Shown: piece by piece, positions 8,906 to 16,341 of the stretch
Numbering within the stretch: the stretch's first letter is position 1
Layout: the number at the start of each line of letters is the position of its first letter
DNA from: Funneliformis mosseae
Taxonomy: Eukaryota > Glomeromycota > Glomeromycetes > Glomerales > Glomeraceae
Reading direction: 5' to 3'
Assembly: GCA_910592005.1 (NCBI GenBank)
Contig: CAJVPP010002077.1
Coordinates: 1 to 16,444 of the forward strand
DNA length: 16,444 nt
The notes under the pieces: generated by a model
The model's database searches: none
Seen by the model: the letters and a program-made list of their open reading frames with translations, nothing else
Told to the model about the DNA's origin: nothing
Made by a program: the position numbers and the translations under genes

Positions 8906-10080
8906 TGCAGTTTCTAAGTAGTTCACTTTGAGATCGTACAGGAATTTTCATTATTAGATGTTGAAAGAAGAAAGGTTCTCCATCATCAACTTTGTAATTT
9001 GTAAATCTCAGTAGCAATGGCTTTTTTCTTTTTGTTACATATCAGTTTTTTAGGTCTTAGGTTGTATATAGTTTTGAATTAATTGATAGTGGTTTAGTTG
9101 TAATATTATAATTTTTAAAATATTCTGGGTAGGCCATATTTTCGAATATTTCATTGCTTAGTCTATCATAATATTTATCAATTACATCATCAAAATATAG
9201 TTTATTGTGTTCATCTTCATCTTCTTTATCATCATTGTTAATTTGCATATATATTGGTTTAACTGATCAGATTCTTAATTCTAATGGTGCAGATGAAAAA
9301 AATTGTACTGCCGCTAATGATCTTATTATTGGATATTGTAATAGTAGTATCATAAGTTCAATTGATCCTAATCTTCTTGCTTGTATATGCTTTTTATAAG
9401 AATCTTATTTTTTTTGTATCAAAAATTTCTGTTGGTTCAGCTTTAGTTGCATATTTTATTACATATTTTTCAAATCTGATTGTAGTTATATATTGAAAAT
9501 TTATGTTCTTATCATATTAGTAATGTTTCAGAATGATAAAAAACTATCTACAATCAATTTCTTTTGTTCTCTTGTAGATATATCTTTTAGAATTTGGTTT
9601 ACAATATATATAAATTGATAAAAGTTGAGGAAATTCTTTTTTACATAGTTTTGTATCTGTTCCTGAACCTCCACATTTTTCTTTATTACATTTGTCTATT
9701 TGGTATATAGAAACTAATTGATAAAGTATTGATTCAGTATTTTGATTTAGCATATTTGCATATATTATATTTTTTTAAATTAATTCTAGTATTTTTTTTC
9801 AGTATAAATAAATCCATGTGTATGTATGGTTCTTCTATTTTAAAATTCATCTCTTTCAAAATAATGAAGATATTTGCCTCATTATACAATGTCAAAATCT
9901 TTTCAAAATTTATTACATACATTTGTTAATCTATTATAATAGCGAAAATATACATGCAATAGTCTATTAGTTGGCAATAGATCTTTATTATCAGTGTTTT
10001 TTTTGTATTTCTTTTAAATATAACCATTTATCTTCTTCCATTATCATAGTGTAAAAGATTTGTGATAATCCATAAGTTTG
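8906..10080 (-). pseudogene. Helitron Rep (HUH nuclease) domain and linker, broken
   Basis: The Rep part nicks and rejoins DNA in Helitron transposition. In minus-strand order: Y-G-L-S-Q-I-F-Y-T-M near 10065; D-N-K-D-L-L-P-T-N-R (about 9970-10000); R-T-I-H-T-H-G-F with the HUH-like His-Thr-His at 9816-9824; Y-Q-I-D-K-C-N-K-E-K-C-G-G and C-K-K-E-F-P-Q (about 9630-9700); and the tyrosine motif Y-V-I-K-Y-A-T-K-A-E-P (9433-9465), which supplies the nucleophile. Next come A-R-R-L-G-S-I-E-L (about 9355-9381), then D-V-I-D-K-Y-Y-D-R-L and F-E-N-M-A-Y-P-E-Y-F (about 9105-9190), and the linker K-P-L-L-L-R-F-T-N-Y-K-V and P-F-F-F-Q-H-L-I-M-K-I-P (about 8940-9030). A TGA at 9267-9269 interrupts an otherwise open run and could be a decayed CGA. 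Several frameshifts separate the blocks. Block order and spacing are those of fungal Helitrons; the protein is dead. Confidence 0.82.
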
Positions 10081-10099
10081 AAACATTGTATTTACTTAA

Positions 10100-10380
10100 T
10101 ATTATTTTTTTTTAAAAATGATTCAGAGATTCAGATGGATGATGATTTTGTTATTATAAAGGATTCATTTATAATAGGTTGGTTATTATAAATACTTTTT
10201 GCTGTAAGGTCTGCTCTAGTTAGATGTAAATTATAAATAGTATTTTTTGATTTAGTATTCTATTTTAATTTTGATTATAAATTCATCCATTATGAATTTT
10301 TGTTAGTGTTACAATATCAGAAGTTGTTTCAATAAGGTAAATGACAACAAATACAGATATTATTATTTTTTTTTCTGCAT
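10100..10380 (-). pseudogene. Possible N-terminal remnant of the Helitron protein
   Basis: Minus-strand fragments include C-x-x-K-N-N-N-I-C-I-C-C-H-L-P-Y (about 10335-10380), I-E-T-T-S-D-I-V-T-L-T-K-I (about 10290-10330) and L-H-L-T-R-A-D-L-T-A-K-S-I (about 10190-10230), in different frames with stops between. The cysteine/histidine cluster is consistent with the zinc-finger-like region that precedes Rep in Helitrons. Assignment rests mainly on position. Confidence 0.45.
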
Positions 10381-10580
10381 TTTTTGTATTTTTTTCTTTT
10401 TATCCATTTTTTTATAGTTTATAAATAACAAAAGAGTATATATTTTTTGTTTATTTTTTGTTTTTTAATTTGAGAAAAAATTTTTAGTTCGAAAAGAAAA
10501 AAATAAAATGACAAAAATTTTAAATCATAAAATAAATTTATTTAGTTAATTAAAATTTTTGTTTATTTAGAATCTTATCT
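10381..10580. other. AT-rich spacer with long T and A runs
   Basis: No coding or RNA signal is visible between the Helitron remnant and the tandem duplication at 10581. Confidence 0.5.
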
Positions 10581-10740
10581 GATTTTTGCATAAATAGCAT
10601 ATTATCTATATTGTCCTATTTGTTGTTTATTTTAGTCTTATTTTTTTTAGTTTTAGTCTTATTAACGAATGATTTTTGTATTATCTGTATTGTTCTATTT
10701 GTTGTTTATTTTAGTTTTGTTTTTAGTTATATTATCGAAT
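10581..10740. repeat. Two-copy imperfect tandem duplication (90 and 70 bp)
   Basis: Copy A (10581-10670) and copy B (10671-10740) both begin GATTTTTG(C/T)A, share a TATTATCT(A/G)TATTG block and TATTTGTTGTTTATTTTAG, and end AACGAAT or ATCGAAT. Copy B lacks about 11 bp near its start and about 9 bp in its middle. It is non-coding and AT-rich; a local duplication is the simplest reading. Confidence 0.7.
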
Positions 10741-11002
10741 GAAAACTCCTTTTTTAATCTTTTGTGTTTATAAATAAAAAAATAACAAAAAAAAATTTAA
10801 ATTTAATTTTTTCTTAGGTTATTATTTATTTTTATTTTTTTTAATAAAACATAACTCAAGAAAAATGTTTACATATTATATAATGTTATAATTAATGACT
10901 TTTATTCTGTGATCTAACAGAAAAAAAATTTTTTTATTGATGTTAAATAAATCAAGAAAATCGTTACATATAAAGGCTGAACTTTAATCTCAGTTGAGTT
11001 TA
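10741..11002. other. AT-rich spacer left of the Tc1 element
   Basis: Nothing is recognised here apart from A/T runs. The TA at 11001-11002 is the target dinucleotide of the Tc1 element. Confidence 0.5.
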
Positions 11003-11023
11003 CAGTAGCGGTCATAAGTATCT
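11003..11023 (+). repeat. Left TIR of Tc1 element
   Basis: 21 bp, beginning CAGTAGCGGTCATAAG; identical to the inverted right end at 12251-12271, after which the two ends diverge. Confidence 0.92.
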
Positions 11024-11164
11024 GATCGCTTGAGATCATTCAAAATTATTATATAACTACCCCTTAAATTTTTTAGAAATATAATGTAACACAATACATG
11101 ATCACCTGTAAATTTATAAGTGTCAATGATACAAAAAAAAATTTAGATGATCATCAAACTTTTG

Positions 11165-12168
11165 CTTGAAAAATAGAACTTTCTTTAGAAAAATGATATG
11201 AAATTGTCTTTTTATGTGAGCACCCAGCTGGTTTAAAGTATAGTTTTAGATTTATTGCTAAATAGGTACGTTGTAGTAAGTCTACAGCTATTTATTGGGT
11301 TAAAAGATATCATAAAATTGGAACCTAAGTACTTCAGAAAGATTGGGGTAGCCTTGTGTAATATTTGCAAAATAAGATGATAAGATTATAAAGATGGCAG
11401 AGAAAGAATATAATATAACAACCATTTAAATACAAGAAAAAATGAAAGAAAGAGGTATTGAGCTTAGTGTAGAAACAGTAAGGCGACGTCTTCGTAAGTC
11501 TGGAGAAAAGTTTAGTAATGAAATTTCTAAACCTTTGCTTAAAGAAAACCATCAAAAGAAAAGGTTGTAATGGGTAAAAAAAACATAAGAACTTTGATTG
11601 AAATCGAGTTGTTTTTACAGATGAGAGTATATTTCAATTATATACATCAAAAAAAAGGTTTGGCAGTTTCCTAGTAGAAAAAAAGTGTTTCGTTCTGTTA
11701 AGCATCCACCAAAAGTTCATGTTTGGAGACGTTTTTCTGCTTCTGAATTTGGTAAGCCATTTTGCTTTCAGAGGAACCTTAATGCTAAATTTATGTGTAC
11801 TATTTATGAGCAGGGTCTTCTGGCTTCCACCTCTAAACTTTTTGGTAAAAGTAATATAGATTGGATCTTGTAAGAAGATAATGATCCAAAGTATCAATCA
11901 AAAATCGCAAAAAAATGGAAGGAAGAAAATGGCATTGAGGTACTTTCTTAGCCATCAATGTCTTTAGACCAAAACCTTATAGAAAACATTTGGAGGTTAA
12001 TGAAAATTAATATACAAAAAAAAAATTAGATCAATTAGAGGGTTAAAAGAGAAACTTACAAAAGAATGGAACTGATTATTACCTGTACTTGTCGCAAATT
12101 TGGTAGCTAGCATAAAAAGGCATACAGCTGCACTTTTAGAGTCAGATGGTGACTACACAATATATTAA
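11165..12168 (+). pseudogene. Tc1 transposase pseudogene (DD34E) with several stop codons
   Basis: Read with a few frame corrections, this is a full-length Tc1 transposase. A helix-turn-helix (V-R-C-S-K-S-T-A-I-Y-W-V-K-R, about 11266-11307) is followed by a second DNA-binding region ending S-V-E-T-V-R-R-R-L. The catalytic domain shows F-T-D-E-S-I-F-Q (first Asp 11620-11622), V-H-V-W (about 11718-11729), E-D-N-D-P-K-Y (second Asp 11877-11879) and D-Q-N-L-I-E-N-I-W (Glu 11982-11984). There are 34 residues between the second Asp and the Glu, so it is DD34E. In-frame stops lie at 11263 (TAG), 11427 (TAA), 11568 (TAA), 11599 (TGA), 11871 (TAA) and 11949 (TAG). The 11949 stop replaces the conserved Trp of W-P-x-x-S-P-D, and the 11871 stop replaces a probable Gln. 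At least two frameshifts add to this (about 11577 and 12010). The C-terminus ends D-G-D-Y-T-I-Y with TAA at 12166-12168. Confidence 0.88.
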
Positions 12169-12250
12169 TTTTAGTTAGTTAGTTATGTATTTTTTAAATA
12201 AAAAAAAAATTTTTGAATTTATTTACTTGTAACTGAAGTTAGAACTAGTT

Positions 12251-12271
12251 AGATACTTATGACCGCTACTG
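12251..12271 (-). repeat. Right TIR of Tc1 element
   Basis: Reverse complement of the left TIR over 21 bp; TA follows at 12272-12273. Confidence 0.92.
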
Positions 12272-12273
12272 TA

Positions 12274-13110
12274 CTAGATAAAAAATAATTTTCAGTCTTA
12301 CAAAAATAATATTCAATCATTCTCATTTTTTAAATTCTAGAAAAAAATATTACATTTTTGTTCTATATAAATTATATAATTTAAATCAATTCGCATAATA
12401 ATAAAAAAAATTTCTGTCATATAAATATAAATGATATGAGTCAAGGATATTTTCACTTATAATGGATTATAAAATTCTATCTTACAAATTTTAAAAGAAT
12501 TAGTTATGTAATTTATCAAAAAGTTAATAAATTATTTATAATTATGAATTTTAAATAAGAGTAATTATAAAGAAAGAAATAAATTAAATTTTAATAAAAA
12601 ATAATGTTAACCACAGTATATTTCATTAAGAATGTTAATTATTTGGTTATAGGAATAAAAGAATGTTTTTATATATAGTAACTGCCTTTTTTTTAAAACT
12701 TCTTTCTTCCTAAAAAAATTAGTTTTTTAAAACTGATGTTTTTTTTGGCTCATGATCATTCAGAGCTAATAATCTCTGAATGAATAAACATTATAATATG
12801 ATCAAGAACTATACAAAATGTTTTTTTATTGTATTACTGATCCATAATAAATATAGAAAAAGAAAATCTCAGCCAAATATCTGATTATCTGATTATTTAA
12901 TCATTTTTCAGATAAGGTTTCATGAAATTCAAGCCATTTTTTACATGCATAAATATTTCTGGTAAAGATTTAGATTTTAATTTTAATATAAATCGTCACT
13001 AGCTAATTAACTCAAATGTTTAACTAAAAAGGTAAAGCAAACTAGATAGCAATCCGTTTGATAATAATGATAATATTAATAATAAATTTAAAAAACCTTA
13101 ATTTTTTTAA
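12274..13110. other. AT-rich intergenic, no gene seen
   Basis: The only local structure of note is a perfect 9-bp hairpin at 12757-12782 (CATTCAGAG, 8-nt loop, CTCTGAATG). No open frame resembles a known family. Confidence 0.5.
12757..12782. repeat. Small perfect hairpin
   Basis: CATTCAGAG (12757-12765) pairs with CTCTGAATG (12774-12782) around the loop CTAATAAT. No T-run follows directly and no function is known. It may be the core of a short foldback. Confidence 0.45.
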
Positions 13111-13206
13111 TACGCAGTAACTGCAAAATGACTATATAGTTACTACCTTACTTAGTAGTAGTTTAATTGTAGCCTAATAGGTACTATGCAGTTACTGCAT
13201 AGTAAG
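13111..13206. repeat. Short foldback around a GCAGTAACTGC palindrome
   Basis: TACGCAGTAACTGC (13111 on) and GCAGTTACTGCATAGTA (13188 on) are inverted relatives about 70 bp apart, and each contains the near-palindrome GCAGTwACTGC. The interior also has TAGTTACTACC and GTAGTAGTTT, so several alternative folds are possible. It may be a small MITE; no target duplication is evident. Confidence 0.4.
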
Positions 13207-15050
13207 AAAATAAAGTTTTTATAAAGAAGCTTTTTTTTAACTTTAATAATTTTAATGATTGATATATTTAAATGCTTTTCTTTTTTATTTTGTAAATATG
13301 TAATTACAGATAATAATTCTAAAAAAAAAATCATATAAAAGGTTCACAATATAAATAATAATAATAATAAGTAAAAATATTGAAATATTATTTTTAATTA
13401 AAGCATATTTAATTAATTATTTATATTTTAAAACATTAGTAAATATTAATGATTTTTACAGCGCAGCTGTGAAAATAATGGTATTCACTTTTATATCTCT
13501 AAAAAAAGTTAATTCTACTATTATTCATTATATTTTACTATTTAAAATATATAAATGTTTATTTTTTTAAGAATCATTTCTTTATAAAATTACTTTATAC
13601 CCTTTTATTTAATTCAAGATTTTTTTAGTGGCTAAAAAAGTTAAAAATGCCTCTGCAATACGTTAATAAAAACAAGATACAAAAGTACTTCAAACCTTTT
13701 TTTTACTAATGCAAATGTCTTTAAAGACAATTATTTAAAGCTATTTGTTCTCTTTGCAGATGAACCTAAATTGTTAACTAAATGAAAAAAATATATAAAA
13801 ATTGAAGAACAAAAATAAATGATAAAGTAATTAAAATCATGCATAATAATAATTGACAAAATAACCAGCAATCTTTTAAACTTTTACAAAATGATAAGTT
13901 TATAATAATACTTAAGAAAGAAGTAGTATGATTGCTAAGATATTATAATGAATGTTAAAGTTTATATAAATTTTGAATTGCAAATTTCTAACGTAATAAT
14001 TTTAAATCATTCATTAAAAATATAGCAGAAAAGTCTTTTAAAAATATTAAAAAAGAAATATGCTTCATTATAATTCTTTTTCTTAGATTCACATTCTAAT
14101 TTAGATAACCTTCTGGAATGATAAGTAAATTGGATATTGGGAATAAGATATTTAATTGATGAAAAAAATCATAATCGATGATTTAATCATTCTCTCATTC
14201 ATATGATCAATTAAAATCAAATTATTTAATTAATCATATGTGATCAATTTCTTAATCGAATATATAGTTCAATCAAACAATAAAAATAAGTATCGATTTT
14301 AAATTGATCAATCATTAATTGATATTAATATAAGAATAAAATCTCAATAAGCTAGCTTTTATTACAATCAAATTTAAAATTAAAATTCCTATAGTTTAAA
14401 ATATACATTTATACAAAAGGATCATAATATTTACTATTTTATCTTACTTATAATAATTTATTAATTGTCTTTTGACTTTAAACTAGTCTATTCATTAATA
14501 ATTTGATTCATATTATCACTAAAAAGCTGTTAATTAGAATAATTGCTAGAATATCCAAATTTTTCTAGCTATTTTAAATAAAGTTAAAAACTTTTGTTTA
14601 TTATCAATTTATCATTAGAATGGATCTATTTCAAATAAAGTTTGTGGAGTTTCAATATTATCCATATAGAACTTAGGATTGTCTTGCTGATTAATATCAA
14701 AAAATAAATCAATATTATTATTTCCATTAGTTAGTTAGGTAAAATAATTTTATTTTGTTTTCCATTCTAGTCTAGAATTTTATAGTTTATTAAAATAAAA
14801 GTTTAAATTAACTGCACACGTGTATTGATCATCTGATCTTTATAATATTTAAAATTTTAATATTATAAATAAAGATTCCAATATTCTGAAATACACTTTT
14901 GACAAAATATCTAATAATTTAATTGACTTAATCAATCATTGATTTTACTTGATTTAATTAAGAATCCTAGGTATAGGAAGTAGTAGGATAAGACTATAAA
15001 TAAGGAACTAAATTAGAGGTATGCTCTAATGAAATCTGTTCAATCCGTCA
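13207..15050. other. Long AT-rich intergenic stretch, no gene seen
   Basis: It has A/T runs, an (AAT)n microsatellite near 13354-13370, and a cluster of short palindromes at 14160-14330 built on ATCGAT, CATATG, TGATCA and TTAATTAA. I found no coding region or RNA gene. Confidence 0.5.
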
Positions 15051-15180
15051 TCTGATCTGATCAAAAAATGGATCATTCAGATTATGAATGAATGGATCGC
15101 GAATAATCCAGATGTGATCCTCAGATAATATCGGATTGATCAGTCATTATGCGAATGACTAGATTGATTAGATAATCTGG
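15051..15180. repeat. GATC-rich patch with short stem-loops
   Basis: GATC occurs six times between 15054 and 15142. AGTCATT (15142-15148) pairs perfectly with AATGACT (15154-15160) around ATGCG, and GATCATTCA/TGAATGGATC pair more loosely at 15072-15098. The patch is more GC-rich than its surroundings and directly precedes the microexon array. It may be a degraded MITE. Confidence 0.35.
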
Positions 15181-15237
15181 TCATTTTATTTTATTTTATT
15201 TTTTTTTTAAAAAAAAAAACCACCTTATTTTCTTTAG

Positions 15238-15284
15238 GATCAGACATGAACATGGACTTGGACTTCAGAATTTAGGATTAAAAG
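15238..15284 (+). other. Microexon unit 1 (47 nt, divergent)
   Basis: Acceptor TTCTTTAG and donor AAAAG|GTATAT are present. The core reads M-D-L-D-F and is then disrupted by TAG and TAA. This is the most divergent left copy, possibly the array edge. Confidence 0.5.
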
Positions 15285-15358
15285 GTATATTGGAATAGGG
15301 GATAAATTCAGTTTTTTTTTGGAATGTTACTAACATTACTTTCTTTCTTTTCTTTAAG

Positions 15359-15399
15359 GGACGCCTTCTTGGACCTGGATTTCTACTTGGGTCATAAAA
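15359..15399 (+). other. Microexon unit 2 (41 nt, donor lost)
   Basis: The acceptor is TCTTTAAG. The block encodes D-A-F-L-D-L-D-F-Y-L-G-H-K. The donor GGTAAGT has become AATAAGT (15399-15405), so splicing out of this copy should fail unless another site is used. Confidence 0.65.
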
Positions 15400-15478
15400 A
15401 TAAGTTAGGTGTAGGTTTATCTTTATCTTTCTTTGTCTTTGGAATGCCATTAATATTCCTTTTGCTTCTTTTCTTTAG

Positions 15479-15519
15479 GAAACGCCTTCTTGGACCTGAA
15501 TTTTGGCTGGGCTAGAAAG
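15479..15519 (+). other. Microexon unit 3 (41 nt)
   Basis: Acceptor TTTCTTTAG and donor AAAG|GTAAGT are intact. The block encodes N-A-F-L-D-L-N-F-G; one T is missing from TTGGGC, which shifts the last codons. Confidence 0.7.
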
Positions 15520-15591
15520 GTAAGTTAGTATTTTTATTTTTTCTTTGTCATTGGAAATGTCATTAATGTTACTTTTGCTTTTTTTCTTTAG

Positions 15592-15620
15592 GGAACCTGA
15601 ATTCAGCTTGGACTATAAAG
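15592..15620 (+). other. Microexon unit 4 (29 nt, internal deletion)
   Basis: Acceptor CTTTAG and donor AAAG|GTAAAT are kept, but about 13 nt (CGCCTTCTTGGA region) are missing, so it is no longer a multiple of three. Confidence 0.7.
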
Positions 15621-15701
15621 GTAAATAGTGTAGGGGTATTGTTTTTGTTTCTTCTTTGTCTTTGGAATGCCATTAACATTCCTTTTGCTTCTTTTTTTTA
15701 G

Positions 15702-15743
15702 AAAGCGCCTTCTTAGACCTAGATTTTAGCTTGGGCTATGAAG
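15702..15743 (+). other. Microexon unit 5 (42 nt, in frame)
   Basis: Acceptor TTTTTTAG and donor GAAG|GTAAGG are present. It encodes S-A-F-L-D-L-D-F-S-L-G-Y-E. TTA, CTA and TTT replace TTG, CTG and TTC without changing the residues. Confidence 0.75.
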
Positions 15744-15883
15744 GTAAGGTGGTGTGGGAGAATTTTTTTGTTTTTTTATTTTTAGAACGCCATTAACATT
15801 TCTTTTGCTGCTTTTCTTGTGGTTTTTTAGTTTTTCTTTGTCTTTAGAATGCCATTAACGTTCCTTTTGCTTCTTTTCTTTAG

Positions 15884-15925
15884 GGAATGCCTTTTTGGAC
15901 CTGGATTTCGGCTTGGATTATAAAG
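15884..15925 (+). other. Microexon unit 6 (42 nt, in frame)
   Basis: Acceptor TTCTTTAG and donor AAAG|GTAAGA are present. It encodes N-A-F-L-D-L-D-F-G-L-D-Y-K. The preceding intron is about 140 nt because it carries an extra acceptor-like module. Confidence 0.75.
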
Positions 15926-16064
15926 GTAAGATGGTATGAGAGATTGTTTTTATTTCTTTATCTTTAGAACGCCATTAATATTCCTTTCGCTACTTTTCTT
16001 GTGGAATTTTTGTTTTTCTTTATCTTTGGAACGCTATTAATGTTCCTTTTGCTTCTTTCTTAAG

Positions 16065-16105
16065 AGAACGCTACTTGGACCTGAATTTTAGCTTGGGTCA
16101 TAAAG
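16065..16105 (+). other. Microexon unit 7 (41 nt)
   Basis: Acceptor TTCTTAAG and donor AAAG|GTAAGT are present. One base is missing near CTACTTGG; after it the frame reads L-D-L-N-F-S-L-G-H-K. The preceding intron is again about 139 nt. Confidence 0.7.
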
Positions 16106-16181
16106 GTAAGTTGTGGTGGGTTTTTGTTTTCTTTTTTGTTTTTGGAATTTCATTACCAGTTCTTTTGCTCATTTTCTTTAG

Positions 16182-16224
16182 GGAACGTTTTTCTGGACCT
16201 GGATTTCGACTTGGGCTATGAAAG
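16182..16224 (+). other. Microexon unit 8 (43 nt, donor lost)
   Basis: Acceptor TTCTTTAG is present. It encodes N-V-F-L-D-L-D-F-D-L-G-Y-E. The donor reads AAAG|ATAAGT instead of GGTAAGT, so it appears unspliceable at this site. Confidence 0.65.
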
Positions 16225-16303
16225 ATAAGTTGGAAGAGTATTTTTTTTTCATTTTTATTTATTTTTCTTTAAAAATCATTTACATTTCTTTTTTTTTTTC
16301 TTT

Positions 16304-16341
16304 GGGATACTTTCCTGGATCTGGATTTTAGAATTTTAGGA
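16304..16341 (+). other. Microexon unit 9 (degenerate, array end)
   Basis: The acceptor AG is missing (CTTTGGG instead of CTTTAGGG). The block keeps CCTGGATCTGGATTTTAG and then degrades, with no donor. The repeat is not recognised beyond here. Confidence 0.5.

Larger units (their letters stand above)
7371..10380 (-). mobile_element. Decayed Helitron (Rep-helicase), element ends not defined
   Basis: The minus strand carries the expected Helitron order: a cysteine-containing N-terminal remnant, a Rep nuclease with HUH-like and tyrosine motifs, then a Pif1-type helicase. All reading frames are broken. I could not identify a 5' TC end, nor a 3' hairpin with CTRR, so the coordinates cover only recognisable coding material. 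The 3' coding end lies about 55 bp from the Tc1 remnant that ends near 7316. Confidence 0.8.
11003..12271 (+). mobile_element. Complete but inactive Tc1/mariner element, 1269 bp
   Basis: The ends are perfect 21-bp inverted repeats. The left begins CAGTAGCGGTCATAAG at 11003, and the right ends with the reverse complement at 12271. Both are flanked by TA (11001-11002 and 12272-12273), the Tc1/mariner target duplication. One degenerate transposase fills the interior on the plus strand. The size fits the 1.2-1.6 kb typical of this superfamily. Intact ends mean it could in principle be moved by a transposase supplied elsewhere. Confidence 0.93.
15221..16341 (+). repeat. Tandem array of intron-microexon units, period about 120 bp
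   Basis: About nine units. A unit contains GGAATGCCATTAACATTCC, a pyrimidine-rich TTTTGCTTCTTTTCTTTAG, an exon-like block of about 42 nt (typically GGAACGCC, TTCTTGGACCTGGATTTC, GGCTTGGGCTATAAAG), then GTAAGT and a T-rich stretch. Block starts are near 15238, 15359, 15479, 15592, 15702, 15884, 16065, 16182 and 16304, so spacing is 110-122 bp except for two steps of about 181 bp. The order branch-like TTAAC or CTAAC, pyrimidines, AG, block, GTAAGT is that of a nuclear intron-exon junction series. A 42-nt block keeps the frame when skipped or repeated. In one phase intact blocks read N-A-F-L-D-L-D-F-G-L-G-Y-K/E plus a split Gly. No family is recognised. Several copies have lost frame or splice sites, so it may be a decaying gene or a satellite that arose from one exon. 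Confidence 0.8.

Noticed and set aside
11334..11897. Minus-strand open frames inside the Tc1 element
   Set aside because: They are antisense to the transposase and have no motif of their own.
15265..15450. Minus-strand open frame across the microexon array
   Set aside because: All splice signals and the repeated peptide are on the plus strand; the minus frame is not conserved between units.
15221..16341. CRISPR array
   Set aside because: The repeats are about 120 bp, diverged, contain splice signals and lack short identical repeats with unique spacers; the DNA is eukaryotic.
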